From positions 186,001-250,000 of the forward strand of contig NZ_JIAW01000011.1 of NCBI RefSeq assembly GCF_000620625.1: a DNA stretch of 64,000 bases. The letters run 5' to 3'. This document shows positions 1 through 10,049 of this stretch, piece after piece. The notes beneath the pieces are model-generated. The model saw only the letters and a program-made list of their open reading frames with translations. It did not search any database and was not told the DNA's origin. The translations under genes were made by a program, and so were the position numbers. This DNA comes from Mycobacterium sp. URHB0044. GTDB lineage: Bacteria; Actinomycetota; Actinomycetes; Mycobacteriales; Mycobacteriaceae. The first letter of the stretch is position 1. Each line of letters begins with the position of its first letter.

Positions 1-1
1 C

Positions 2-967
2 GGCAAGGAGATCGAGGCCAAGATCATCGAGCTCGACAAGAACCGCAACAACGTGGTGCTGTCGCGTCGCGCGTGGCTGGAGCAGACCCAGTCCGAGGTG
101 CGCAGCGAGTTCCTCAACCAGCTGCAGAAGGGCGCCATCCGCAAGGGGGTCGTGTCCTCGATCGTCAACTTCGGCGCGTTCGTCGACCTCGGCGGCGTCG
201 ACGGCCTGGTGCACGTTTCGGAGCTGTCCTGGAAGCACATCGATCACCCGTCCGAGGTGGTTCAGGTGGGCGACGAGGTCACCGTCGAGGTTCTCGACGT
301 CGACATGGACCGCGAGCGGGTGTCGTTGTCGCTCAAGGCCACTCAGGAAGACCCGTGGCGCCACTTCGCCCGCACCCACGCGATCGGCCAGATCGTGCCT
401 GGCAAGGTCACCAAGCTGGTGCCGTTCGGTGCGTTCGTCCGCGTCGAGGAGGGCATCGAGGGTCTGGTGCACATCTCGGAGCTGTCCGAGCGCCACGTCG
501 AGGTCCCGGACCAGGTGGTCCAGGTCGGCGACGACGCGATGGTCAAGGTCATCGACATCGACCTGGAGCGTCGCCGGATCTCGCTGAGCCTCAAGCAGGC
601 CAACGAGGACTACACCGAGGAGTTCGACCCGTCGAAGTACGGCATGGCCGACAGCTACGACGAGCAGGGGAACTACATCTTCCCCGAGGGCTTCGACGCC
701 GACACCAACGAATGGCTCGAGGGCTTCGAGAAGCAGCGTGACGAGTGGGAGGCCCGGTACGCCGAGGCCGAGCGCCGCCACAAGATGCACACCGCGCAGA
801 TGGAGAAGTTCGCGGCGGCCGACGCGGAGGCAGCCAGCAGGCCCGCCACCGCCAATGGCTCGTCGTCTTCGTCCTCCTCCTCCAGCTCGGGTGAGTCCTC
901 CGGCGGCACGCTGGCGAGCGACGCTCAGCTGGCCGCGCTTCGCGAGAAGCTGGCTGGCAACGCCTAG
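2..967 (+). CDS. rpsA: 30S ribosomal protein S1, 3' part
   Basis: Ribosomal protein S1 binds mRNA on the small ribosomal subunit through tandem S1 (OB-fold) domains. The gene enters from the left edge in frame 2, so the start is missing. Two complete S1 repeats are visible, each with the GxVxxxxxFGAFVxL and GLVHxSELS signatures (about 165-330 and 395-590). They are followed by a charged helical stretch and a low-complexity tail with a run of ten serines, ending in a mycobacterial-type AALREKLAGNA C-terminus. In mycobacteria the S1 C-terminal tail is variable and has been linked to trans-translation and pyrazinoic acid; that is family knowledge. A strong terminator follows 17 bp after the stop. 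Confidence 0.97.
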   Translation, partial: GKEIEAKIIELDKNRNNVVLSRRAWLEQTQSEVRSEFLNQLQKGAIRKGVVSSIVNFGAFVDLGGVDGLVHVSELSWKHIDHPSEVVQVGDEVTVEVLDVDMDRERVSLSLKATQEDPWRHFARTHAIGQIVPGKVTKLVPFGAFVRVEEGIEGLVHISELSERHVEVPDQVVQVGDDAMVKVIDIDLERRRISLSLKQANEDYTEEFDPSKYGMADSYDEQGNYIFPEGFDADTNEWLEGFEKQRDEWEARYAEAERRHKMHTAQMEKFAAADAEAASRPATANGSSSSSSSSSSGESSGGTLASDAQLAALREKLAGNA

Positions 968-983
968 CAACGACTGACAACGG

Positions 984-1018
984 AACTCCCCGGCTCCCAA
1001 CGGAGCCGGGGAGTTTTG
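984..1018 (+). terminator. Intrinsic terminator of rpsA
   Basis: A perfect 14-bp inverted repeat (AACTCCCCGGCTCC and its complement) with a CAAC tetraloop, ending in TTTTG. It lies 17 bp after the rpsA stop. This is the clearest rho-independent terminator in the window. Confidence 0.9.
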
Positions 1019-1091
1019 TCATGTGCACACGGCGCTGGCGATCTGACGGGTGTCGTCGAGCGGCCGGATCGCCCCCTGACAGACTGGGGCC

Positions 1092-2315
1092 ATGCTTCGA
1101 ATCGGACTCAGCGGCGGCATCGGGGCCGGCAAGTCGACCGTCTCCGCCGCGTTCACCGAATGCGGCGGGATCGTCGTCGACGGCGACGTGATCGCGCGCG
1201 AGGTCGTCGAACCAGGAACCGAGGGATTGGCCGCCCTGGTCGAGGCATTCGGCTCGGAGATCCTGCTGCCCGATGGTGCGCTCGACCGGCCGGCGTTGGC
1301 CGCGATCGCGTTCCCCGACGACGACAAGCGGGCGACGCTCAACGGAATCGTGCACCCACTGGTCGGCAAGCGACGCGCCGAGCTGATCGCCGCGGCACCC
1401 GAGGACGCGGTCATCGTCGAGGACATCCCGCTTTTGGTGGAGTCGCAGATGGCGCCGATGTTCCCACTGGTCGTGATCGTGCACGCGGACATGGAAACTC
1501 GGGTCACCCGCCTCGTCCAGCAACGCGGCATGCCGGAGGCCGACGCCCGCGCGAGAATTGCGGCCCAGGCCAGCGAGGAACAACGGCGCGCGGCGGCTGA
1601 CGTGTGGCTGGACAACTCCGGCACCACCGAGGAGTTGACCGAACGTGCCCGCACGCTGTGGCACGACCGGATCCTGCCGTTCGCGCACAACGTCGCCGCG
1701 CGGGAACCGGCGCACCGCGCGCCCGCCGTCGTGCCGTATGACCCGACCTGGCCCGATCAGGCGCGGCGCATCGTCGCCCGGTTGAAGACGGCGTGCGGAC
1801 ATCGGGCCGTACGGGTCGACCACGTCGGGTCGACGGCCGTGCCGGGCCTGGCCGCCAAGGACGTCATCGACGTCCAGGTCACGGTGGCGTCGTTGGACGT
1901 CGCCGATGAACTCACCGATGCACTGCTAGCGGCCGGATATCCGCGGGTACCCGCCATCTGCGACGTCCCGAAGTCCGACGCGCGCAGTACGAATCCGGAA
2001 TTCGACCACCGCGACGATCCGGCGTTGTGGCACAAGCGATATCACGCTTCGGCGGATCCCGGCCGGTCAACCCACGTGCACATTCGGGTCGACGGCTGGC
2101 CCAACCAGCAGTTCGCGCTGCTGTTCGTGGACTGGCTCAAGGCCAACTCCGCAGCGCAGGCCGAATACCTGGCGGTCAAGCGTGCCGCGGAGGCCGGTCA
2201 TTCGACGGCTGCGCACTACGCCGATGCCAAGGAACCGTGGTTCCTCGACGCCTATCGCCGAGCCTGGGCGTGGGCCGACGCCACGGCGTGGCGGCCCCAA
2301 CCGCCTTCGGACTAG
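1092..2315 (+). CDS. coaE: Dephospho-CoA kinase fused to a GrpB/UPF0157 domain
   Basis: CoaE catalyses the last step of coenzyme A synthesis, the ATP-dependent phosphorylation of the 3'-hydroxyl of dephospho-CoA in the cytosol. The N-terminus has the P-loop GGIGAGKST (residues about 8-16) and the family's DGD and LLVE motifs. About 200 residues of kinase are followed by a GrpB/UPF0157 domain with VGSTAVPGLAAKDVIDVQV, a nucleotidyltransferase-like fold. The 407-aa fused form is the usual one in mycobacteria, whereas most bacterial CoaE proteins are about 200 aa. The role of the second domain is uncertain; it has been suggested to help folding or regulation. The gene follows the rpsA terminator, so it probably has its own promoter. 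Confidence 0.95.
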   Translation: MLRIGLSGGIGAGKSTVSAAFTECGGIVVDGDVIAREVVEPGTEGLAALVEAFGSEILLPDGALDRPALAAIAFPDDDKRATLNGIVHPLVGKRRAELIAAAPEDAVIVEDIPLLVESQMAPMFPLVVIVHADMETRVTRLVQQRGMPEADARARIAAQASEEQRRAAADVWLDNSGTTEELTERARTLWHDRILPFAHNVAAREPAHRAPAVVPYDPTWPDQARRIVARLKTACGHRAVRVDHVGSTAVPGLAAKDVIDVQVTVASLDVADELTDALLAAGYPRVPAICDVPKSDARSTNPEFDHRDDPALWHKRYHASADPGRSTHVHIRVDGWPNQQFALLFVDWLKANSAAQAEYLAVKRAAEAGHSTAAHYADAKEPWFLDAYRRAWAWADATAWRPQPPSD

Positions 2316-2923
2316 GCGACCGGGGCGGGCTCGACCGGAGCGTTCGGATCGGCAGGCGGTGCGCCTTCGACGGGCGCAGGCACGTCCATCGGGGCGGTGT
2401 TTCCGGTCGGGAAGTTGGTCACCGTGCCGCAGCTGAGGACGCCGTACCCGGGATCGTTGCGCTGCGGCGTCAGACGGGGGGCGACGAACTGGTCGGCCTG
2501 CGCGACGATCTGGTCGTTCGCCAGGATCTCGCAGTGCAGGCTGGCTGAGTACGGCCACTGGATGGACACCTGCATGCCGGCCTTCTGCACGTCGGACACC
2601 ACGCCCGTCGCCTCGAAGATCCGCCCCGGCACCATCGTCGGGTTCGCGGTGTTCACCTGGTCGTCGGCGATCGTGTAGTTGATGGTGGCGCCGCGTGACA
2701 CCCCGTCGACCCGGGCCCGGTAGACCACGTTGTAGGGCCCGGGTCCGAGGTCCGGCACCTGCCCTTCTGGTGGCGGAGCGGGCGCATCGACCGACTGCTC
2801 GGTGGCATCGGGACTTGGCGGCAACTCGGGATCGGCGAGTGCGACACCCGAACCGAACTGCGCCGCGGACAGGAGGAGGGCGGCCGCCGCGACCGAGATC
2901 CGTCCACCCTTGGTGATGCTCAT
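2312..2923 (-). CDS. Secreted hypothetical protein, Pro-rich
   Basis: A protein of 203 aa with a Sec signal peptide: positive N-terminus, hydrophobic core, and cleavage site VALA-D near residue 30. The mature part starts with a Pro/Glu/Asp-rich linker, then has a compact domain with two cysteines (SLHCE and LSCGT), then a Pro/Ala tail. The domain resembles small exported mycobacterial proteins of unknown function; I do not recognise a named family. The ATG at 2923 is chosen because the signal peptide starts there and TAAAGT lies 8 bp upstream. The last bases overlap the coaE stop (convergent). Confidence 0.8.
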   Translation of the reverse strand: MSITKGGRISVAAAALLLSAAQFGSGVALADPELPPSPDATEQSVDAPAPPPEGQVPDLGPGPYNVVYRARVDGVSRGATINYTIADDQVNTANPTMVPGRIFEATGVVSDVQKAGMQVSIQWPYSASLHCEILANDQIVAQADQFVAPRLTPQRNDPGYGVLSCGTVTNFPTGNTAPMDVPAPVEGAPPADPNAPVEPAPVA

Positions 2924-2934
2924 GACAGCCGACT

Positions 2935-3453
2935 TTACGCGCCCCGCCAGGTCAGGCGGATGTCGAGGGTAGCTAACCACCGGCCGAGGTCGTAGTCGTT
3001 CCGGGCCAGGCCGTCGATGGCGCGGGTCGCCGTGCGAACGGCGTGCTCGGCGGTTTCCGGCGTCAGCAGACCGTGCCGGGTCGCGGTCAGCAGCTCGTCG
3101 ACGTCGGCCAGCACCACGCTCGCGCCGGTGCGGACGACGAGGTCGAGGTAGTGGTCCTCGGCGTGCCACGTGGTCGTCCCCGGCGCATAGCTGCCGACGT
3201 CGAGGTAGAAGTCCTGATCGCGCTCGTGGCCAGGGTTGAAGTGAAAGACGCTGGCGCGCAACCCGATCGACGGCAAGAGCCACGACTCCAGGTAGTGGAA
3301 CTGGGCTCGGCCGGGGGTAGGCCGGGCCATGTACAGGCCCCACGGCTCGAGGGTGTAGACGTCGACGGCCCGCACGATCCCCTTGGGATCAGTGTTGGTG
3401 CGGGCGGTGAGATCGAAGGTCTCGTGTTTGGGCGGGTGGATGGGTTCCAGCAT
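2935..3453 (-). CDS. DUF402 domain protein (Rv1632c-like)
   Basis: A 172-aa protein of the DUF402 family (FomD/Ntdp-like beta-barrel with a metal-binding patch). The family contains nucleoside tri/diphosphatases and phosphonate-pathway hydrolases. Acidic residues typical of the metal site are visible in the DQDFYLDVG and ADVDELL segments. The position before uvrB matches Rv1632c of M. tuberculosis. The substrate is unknown. It reads away from uvrB, so the two share the upstream region that carries a short repeat. Confidence 0.8.
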   Translation of the reverse strand: MLEPIHPPKHETFDLTARTNTDPKGIVRAVDVYTLEPWGLYMARPTPGRAQFHYLESWLLPSIGLRASVFHFNPGHERDQDFYLDVGSYAPGTTTWHAEDHYLDLVVRTGASVVLADVDELLTATRHGLLTPETAEHAVRTATRAIDGLARNDYDLGRWLATLDIRLTWRGA

Positions 3454-3483
3454 AGGAGGGGAGAGACTGGGGGAATCGCTGCT

Positions 3484-3515
3484 CGGCGGGCAGGAGCGAA
3501 GCGACCGGGGAATCG
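3484..3515. repeat. 32-bp dispersed intergenic repeat, copy 1
   Basis: This 32-bp segment matches 31100-31131 at 31 of 32 positions, in the same orientation. The shared core is GAGCGAAGCGACCGGGG. It lies between the DUF402 gene and uvrB. Neither copy is inside a gene. Confidence 0.8.
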
Positions 3516-3535
3516 CCTCTGTCGGTGGTTGGTTC

Positions 3536-3541
3536 TAACCT
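3536..3541 (+). promoter_or_regulatory. Probable uvrB -10 box (leaderless)
   Basis: TAACCT ends 7 bp before the ATG at 3549. This would place transcription start at or next to the first codon, as in mycobacterial leaderless mRNAs. No Shine-Dalgarno sequence precedes that ATG. Confidence 0.5.
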
Positions 3542-3548
3542 GGTGAAC

Positions 3549-5711
<2,163 letters not shown>

Positions 5712-5722
5712 CGGTACTTGAT

Positions 5723-5738
5723 CTCAACCGTGGTTGAG
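5723..5738. promoter_or_regulatory. Inverted repeat, possible operator of the MFS gene
   Basis: CTCAACC-GT-GGTTGAG, two perfect 7-bp arms with a 2-bp centre. It ends 4 bp before the probable -10 box of the efflux gene, so a bound protein would block RNA polymerase. It has no T-tract, which argues against a terminator for uvrB. The regulator is not identified. Confidence 0.5.
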
Positions 5739-5742
5739 CTCT

Positions 5743-5748
5743 TACGGT
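5743..5748 (+). promoter_or_regulatory. Probable -10 box of the MFS gene
   Basis: TACGGT followed by 7 bp and then GTG at 5756, consistent with a leaderless transcript. Confidence 0.45.
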
Positions 5749-5755
5749 GGTGCGC

Positions 5756-7159
5756 GTGACTCAGACTGGTGCGGTGCCCACGGCAGGCTGGCGGGACCTC
5801 TTGGGTCCGAAGTACCTCGGGGCGTCGACCGTGCTCGCCGGTGGCGTCGCGCTGTACGCCACCAACGAGTTCCTCACCATCAGCCTGCTGCCGAGCGCGG
5901 TTGCCGAAATCGGCGGTCAGCGCTTCTATGCCTGGGTCACGACGGTGTACCTGGTGGCGTCGGTGGTCGCGGCCACGACGGTGAGCGCGACACTGGCCCG
6001 GCTCGGTCCGCGGTGGGCCTACCTCGGCGCGCTGAGCGTGTTCGGGGCAGGCAGCCTCCTCGCGGCGGCCGCGCCGAGCATGGAGCTCCTGCTGGTCGGG
6101 CGCACCGTGCAGGGCGCTGGCGGCGGCGTGCTCGCCGGATTGGGCTACGCGGTCATCAACGCGGCTCTGCCGCAATCATTGTGGACCAAGGCGTCGGCGG
6201 TCGTCTCGGCGATGTGGGGCGTCGGCACCCTGGCAGGTCCGGCCGCCGGTGGGCTGTTCGCCCAATTCGGTTCGTGGCGTTGGGCTTTCGGTGTACTCGC
6301 GATTCTGACGGTGATCATGGCGGTACTGGTGCCGTTCGCCTTGCCTGGACGTTCGTCGAACACCGGGCCTAGTCGGGGCAGCCGGATCCCGGTGTGGTCG
6401 CTGCTTCTGCTTGGGGCGGCGGCACTGGCGATCAGCGTGGCAGGCATTCCGCGCAACACCGCCCTGACCGCCGCGTTGCTGGCGGCAGGCGTTGCACTGG
6501 TCGCCACCTTCCTGGTCGTCGATCGCCGGACCGCGGCTTCGGTGTTGCCGCCCACCGCCTTTCGGCCGGGTCCGCTGAAGTGGATCTACCTCACGCTCGG
6601 GCTGCTGATGGCCGCGACGATGGTGGACATGTACGTTCCGCTGTTCGGCCAGCGGCTGGCTCATCTGGTGCCCGTGGCGGCGGGATTCCTCGGTGTCGCC
6701 CTTTCGGTCGGATGGACGGTGGGCGAGATCACCAGCGCATCGCTGACGAAGCCGCGGATCGTCGTGCGGACCGTGGCGGTGGCGCCGCTCGTGATGGCCG
6801 CCGGTCTCGGACTCGCCGCGGTGAGTCAGTTCGAGGACGCGCCCGTCGGCGTGATCGCGGTGTGGGTGGTCGCGCTGATCGTCACCGGCACCGGCGTGGG
6901 CATGGCCTGGCCGCACCTGTCGGCATGGGCGATGGGTTCGGTCGACGACCCCGAGGAGGGCGGCACGGCCGCAGCGGCCATCAACACCGTCCAACTGATC
7001 TGCGGGGCGTTCGGTGCCGGGTTGGCCGGTGTGGTGGTCAACCTGACCGACCGGGGCGACGCGACCGCCGCGCGGTGGCTGTTCGCGATCTTCGCCGGCC
7101 TCGCGGTGATCGGCACGCTCGCCTCCGTCCGCGCCACTCGGGCCGGCCGGCAGGACTGA
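5756..7159 (+). CDS. MFS drug-efflux transporter (Rv1634-like)
   Basis: A major facilitator superfamily permease of the drug:H+ antiporter type. About 467 aa with some 14 hydrophobic segments. Family features include VYLVASVVAATTVSATLARLG (loop 2-3 region) and GRTVQGAGGG (antiporter motif C region). The GTG at 5756 gives VTQTGAVPTAGW, matching the expected short hydrophilic N-terminus; another GTG at 5747 is possible. It is preceded by a palindromic operator candidate. Substrate unknown; the M. tuberculosis counterpart is described as a multidrug pump. Confidence 0.88.
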   Translation: MTQTGAVPTAGWRDLLGPKYLGASTVLAGGVALYATNEFLTISLLPSAVAEIGGQRFYAWVTTVYLVASVVAATTVSATLARLGPRWAYLGALSVFGAGSLLAAAAPSMELLLVGRTVQGAGGGVLAGLGYAVINAALPQSLWTKASAVVSAMWGVGTLAGPAAGGLFAQFGSWRWAFGVLAILTVIMAVLVPFALPGRSSNTGPSRGSRIPVWSLLLLGAAALAISVAGIPRNTALTAALLAAGVALVATFLVVDRRTAASVLPPTAFRPGPLKWIYLTLGLLMAATMVDMYVPLFGQRLAHLVPVAAGFLGVALSVGWTVGEITSASLTKPRIVVRTVAVAPLVMAAGLGLAAVSQFEDAPVGVIAVWVVALIVTGTGVGMAWPHLSAWAMGSVDDPEEGGTAAAAINTVQLICGAFGAGLAGVVVNLTDRGDATAARWLFAIFAGLAVIGTLASVRATRAGRQD

Positions 7160-7172
7160 GCACCGCTCAGTC
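7154..7172. terminator. Bidirectional hairpin between MFS gene and mgtC
   Basis: GACTGAGC-ACC-GCTCAGTC, 8-bp perfect stem spanning the convergent stop codons. It has no T-tract, so termination is inferred from position. Confidence 0.5.
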
Positions 7173-7901
7173 GGGGTCCTCGTCGAGCTGGCGGATCGCC
7201 GTGACGCCGTCGATTCCGGCCAGGACGGCGGGTGCCTGCAGAATTCCGGTCCCCGATAGGGTGAGCATGACTCCCGACTGACCCGGCGCGGCGCCGAGCG
7301 GTTCGCCGGGCGGATCGGCGGCCAGTTCGGTCAGCTGCCACTGCCTGCGCTCGCACGCCTGCAGAAGCGCCGTCATCACGCCGCGCTCCTCGGCGTAGGT
7401 GACGTGCAGCCGCGTCGAACCGCTGAGCCTGGACGCCAGTCGTCGGGCGATCGGCATGAACCCCAGCACGATGAGGAAGTGCATGGCGGTGACGGTGCAC
7501 GCGAGCAGCAGCAGGCCCGAGCCCGCCGCCATGCCGATGGCCGCGGATTCCCAGACCGACGCTGCGGTGGTCAGACCGTGCACCGAACCGCGGCGGAAGA
7601 TGATGATCCCCGCCCCGAGAAAGCCGATGCCGGTGACGATCTGCGCGGCGACCCGGGACGGATCGACCACCACCAGACCGTCGACCAGCACGTCCGAGAA
7701 GCCGTACTTGCTGACGAGCAGGATCAACGCCGCCGCCGTGCCGACGATGGTCTGGGTGCGCAATCCGGCACTCTTGCCTTGGATCTCGCGTTCGATGCCG
7801 ATGAGCGCCGTCAGCCCGAACGCGACGAACAACTCGATGATCTGCCGGGTGCCTTGGCCGGGGCCGCCGAAGAACGCCGGATCGGCGAGCCAGAGGTGCA
7901 T
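7167..7901 (-). CDS. mgtC: MgtC/SapB family membrane protein
   Basis: A 244-aa protein with an N-terminal MgtC domain of about five membrane segments. It contains the family signature ALIGIEREIQGKSAGLRT and TGIGFLGAGIIIFRRG, with the conserved Arg/Glu and Gly-rich turns. A C-terminal ACT-like cytoplasmic domain (from about residue 160) follows. MgtC proteins are needed for growth at low Mg2+ and in macrophages and affect the F1Fo ATPase; they are not themselves Mg2+ importers. A -10-like box lies 7 bp before the ATG, so a long riboregulatory leader as in Salmonella is not apparent. It lies outside its tuberculosis-type location. Confidence 0.9.
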   Translation of the reverse strand: MHLWLADPAFFGGPGQGTRQIIELFVAFGLTALIGIEREIQGKSAGLRTQTIVGTAAALILLVSKYGFSDVLVDGLVVVDPSRVAAQIVTGIGFLGAGIIIFRRGSVHGLTTAASVWESAAIGMAAGSGLLLLACTVTAMHFLIVLGFMPIARRLASRLSGSTRLHVTYAEERGVMTALLQACERRQWQLTELAADPPGEPLGAAPGQSGVMLTLSGTGILQAPAVLAGIDGVTAIRQLDEDPD

Positions 7902-7908
7902 GGGTAAG

Positions 7909-7914
7909 AAGTTA
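7909..7914 (-). promoter_or_regulatory. Probable mgtC -10 box
   Basis: On the minus strand TAACTT is followed by 7 bp and the mgtC ATG, the leaderless pattern. Confidence 0.45.
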
Positions 7915-7995
7915 TCGCGGATTTCGGGTCATCCGATGACTCTTCGCGCTCACTCGAGTCGATACAGCAGAGAACACGATTCGAGAGGAAGTCGA

Positions 7996-8760
7996 ATGAC
8001 AGCGATCGATGCCGCACCAACCGCGTTCCCTGAGGTCGCCACCCGCGAGGCATGGCTCGTCGAGCGGCGCAGGCTGCTGGCCCGCGAACGTGAGGTCACC
8101 CATCTGCGGGATGCCGTCAACGCCGAGCGTCGCAGGTTGCCGATGGTGAAGGTGGTGAGGGACTACGTCTTCGAGGGCCCCGATGGTGAAGTGCGGCTGC
8201 TCGACCTCTTCGAGGGCAGGCCGCAGCTCTACATCCACCACTTCATGTGGATCGACGCCGTGGACCGGGGTTGCCCCAGTTGCACTGCCGCTGCCGACCT
8301 GACGTTCACCGAGGGGGATCGGGCCCTGCTGGCTGGCAGGGGCGTCACGTTCGCCTGCGTGTCCCGCGCGCCGTACGCCAGCATCGCGAGGTATCGCGAC
8401 GAGCACGGCTGGACGTTCCCGTGGTATTCGTCGCGCGACGGCGGCTTCACGTACGACTTCCACGTCACCCTCGATCCTGCCCGCGCGCCAATCGAATACA
8501 ACTACAAGTCGCTCGACGAACTGCACGCCGACGGTTGGACCGACGACGACCTGCGCGGTGACATGCCGGGTGCCAGTGTGTTTCTGCGGCGCGGCGACGA
8601 GGTGTTCCACACCTACTCGGCGTACACGCGCGGGCTCGACCATTCCGCGCCCGGGTATCCGTTCCTCGACCTCACCCCCTACGGACGGCAGGAGGCGTGG
8701 GAGGACTCGCCGGCGGGTTGGCCACAGGACGGGAACGCCGCGGGCGTTCCGCTGGAGTAG
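7996..8760 (+). CDS. DUF899 thioredoxin-like protein
   Basis: A 254-aa protein of the DUF899 family (thioredoxin-like fold). It carries the family hallmarks LPMVKV near residue 50, the HHFMW segment, a CPSCT pair near residue 95, and YxYxxxD-type motifs in the C-terminal half (FTYDFHVT, IEYNYKSLDEL). CPSC is CxxC-like, but whether the protein is redox active is not known. A good ribosome site (GAGAGGAAG) precedes the ATG at 7996. Function unknown; such genes are often found in variable regions of actinobacteria. Confidence 0.85.
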   Translation: MTAIDAAPTAFPEVATREAWLVERRRLLAREREVTHLRDAVNAERRRLPMVKVVRDYVFEGPDGEVRLLDLFEGRPQLYIHHFMWIDAVDRGCPSCTAAADLTFTEGDRALLAGRGVTFACVSRAPYASIARYRDEHGWTFPWYSSRDGGFTYDFHVTLDPARAPIEYNYKSLDELHADGWTDDDLRGDMPGASVFLRRGDEVFHTYSAYTRGLDHSAPGYPFLDLTPYGRQEAWEDSPAGWPQDGNAAGVPLE

Positions 8761-8820
8761 CGATCAGCGGGAGCGAAACACTGGGCAGGCATCGGCCGCG
8801 CTGGCATCGTCATGGGCACC

Positions 8821-8891
8821 GCGGGTGTGGCTGAGTGGTCAGGCACCGGCCTGCAAAGCCGTTTACACGGGTTCGAATCCCGTCATCCGCT
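8821..8891 (+). tRNA. tRNA-Cys (GCA)
   Basis: The cloverleaf folds by hand. The acceptor stem is 8821-8827 with 8884-8890 (one G-U pair). There is a short D arm, an anticodon loop CTGCAAA with anticodon GCA at 8853-8855, and a T arm ACGGG-TTCGAAT-CCCGT. The discriminator base is U at 8891, as required for cysteine tRNA. CCA is not encoded. It lies in a region that interrupts the conserved gene order, so it could be an integration site, but I see no integrase and no duplicated 3' end. Confidence 0.93.
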
Positions 8892-8897
8892 CGCGTG

Positions 8898-9305
8898 CTA
8901 GAGGACTGCGGTAAAGGGTCCCAGCAGTTGCCAATTCGGCTCGGACGCGTCGTTGAACACGGCGCCAAGGCCTCTACCCGTCGAGGTGTACGTCGCCCCT
9001 GGGCGGTAGGGCACGGACACCGTGGCGGTGGCCATGTCTCGGGCTTGCGAGCACTGAGTGGGTGCGTCGGCTGGCTGGACGCATACGACGCTGATCCGGG
9101 GTGTGAAGGGGCCGGCGCAGCCCGTCGGAGTGACCGTGGCGGTCACCGTGTCGGCTCCTTCGACCGGCACCACCTGTGGTGGCGACAGTTCGAACGCGCA
9201 AAGTGTGCCGGGGGGTGGTGGCGCTGCGTGCGCGCTGGCTTGGCCGGCGATGCCTGCCAGCGCGAGGATCGAGGCCACCCAGAGAACCATTGCGGGCCGG
9301 TTCAT
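8898..9305 (-). CDS. Small secreted protein
   Basis: A 135-aa protein with a signal peptide (MNRPAMVLW..., cleavage after ASAHA near residue 27). Four cysteines in the mature part (CAF, GCAG, VVCV, QCSQ) suggest two disulfides, and the domain looks beta-sandwich-like. No named family recognised. ATG 9305 is used because the signal peptide starts there and TACCAT lies 6 bp upstream. The stop is 7 bp from the tRNA-Cys end on the opposite strand. Confidence 0.75.
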   Translation of the reverse strand: MNRPAMVLWVASILALAGIAGQASAHAAPPPPGTLCAFELSPPQVVPVEGADTVTATVTPTGCAGPFTPRISVVCVQPADAPTQCSQARDMATATVSVPYRPGATYTSTGRGLGAVFNDASEPNWQLLGPFTAVL

Positions 9306-9311
9306 TCCTGG

Positions 9312-9317
9312 ATGGTA
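9312..9317 (-). promoter_or_regulatory. Probable -10 box of the 135-aa secreted protein gene
   Basis: Minus-strand TACCAT, then 6 bp, then ATG at 9305; leaderless pattern. Confidence 0.45.
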
Positions 9318-9327
9318 AATCAGAACG

Positions 9328-9789
9328 CTAGCCGGCGGGGCTGGGTGGCGGAGCTGCTGCAGGCGGAGCACTGCCAAGCCGTGGGACGAGGAACGTCCCG
9401 AGCTGACCGAGCACGCTGCTGGGCGACGCGGTCGTCGGCGCGCAACCCTGCGAGCAGTCGGTCAACTGCCACGGTTGGCAGTCCCTGGTGGTGAACGTGG
9501 TGTCGGTCGCGTCAATCTGCACGACCTGCGCCTTCTTGGTCATCGCATTGTCGACGAGGCTGTCGCCGTTCTTCCGCTTCCAGGAACAGACGCCGTTTTC
9601 GATCGGGCCGGCCGAGCTGTACGTGCCCGGCACGATGTCGGTGCCGACCTTGTACGTGCCGTTGGCGTCGATGGTCGTCTTGGGTGCGGGCGACGGGGGA
9701 GCCGGTTCGGCATGGGCGATTCCGCCGGAGGCGCAGAAGCCGGCGACCGTCAGCGCGGCAGCAACGGCCGTTGCCTTCGTAGACCACAT
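9328..9789 (-). CDS. Small secreted protein with GTYxVGxDIxPGTY motif
   Basis: A 153-aa exported protein with a signal peptide ending IAHA-E. The mature part has DANGTYKVGTDIVPGTYSS followed by CSWKRKNG. This motif is common in exported and lipoprotein beta domains of Gram-positive bacteria, but the function is unknown. Three more cysteines follow (RDCQ, DCSQGC), then a Pro/Ala-rich tail. The start at 9789 follows TAAGCT by 7 bp. It is upstream of, and in the same direction as, the 135-aa secreted protein gene, but has its own apparent promoter. Confidence 0.78.
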   Translation of the reverse strand: MWSTKATAVAAALTVAGFCASGGIAHAEPAPPSPAPKTTIDANGTYKVGTDIVPGTYSSAGPIENGVCSWKRKNGDSLVDNAMTKKAQVVQIDATDTTFTTRDCQPWQLTDCSQGCAPTTASPSSVLGQLGTFLVPRLGSAPPAAAPPPSPAG

Positions 9790-9796
9790 GGCGACC

Positions 9797-9802
9797 AGCT
9801 TA
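9797..9802 (-). promoter_or_regulatory. Probable -10 box of the 153-aa secreted protein gene
   Basis: Minus-strand TAAGCT, 7 bp before the ATG at 9789. Confidence 0.45.
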
Positions 9803-9980
9803 GACGACCTAAACACCGCACGGAAAATTGTCGAACCACCCAACTTCGGTGTTGCCACCGCTGGCGTACGTAATCGGCACTGGCGCAACGCTTCTGGGGT
9901 GAAAACAAGGGAGTTCCTGGCGTGCCGGTCTCTGAAGCGCCACTGCGCGGCAACGGTTTCATAACCGCCTCAAATATCAC

Positions 9981-10008
9981 TTGTGCAACAGCAGTAACAC
10001 GATACGTT
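9981..10008 (+). promoter_or_regulatory. Possible promoter of the Pro/Ala-rich protein gene
   Basis: TTGTGC, 16 bp, TACGTT, in an A/T-richer stretch about 40 bp before the ATG at 10050. It lies in the 260-bp divergent region between the 153-aa secreted protein gene and the Pro/Ala-rich gene. Confidence 0.4.
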
Positions 10009-10049
10009 CTGTGAGAGGCATTTCGGCTTCGGGAACCGTTGAGGTAGGC

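Noticed and set aside
3454..3548. SOS (LexA) box before uvrB
   Set aside because: GTTC and GAAC occur near 3533 and 3545, but with a 9-bp gap, not the CGAAC-N4-GTTCG form known in mycobacteria.
8821..8891. tRNA-Cys as attachment site of an integrated element
   Set aside because: I see no integrase gene and no duplicated tRNA 3' end in the window.
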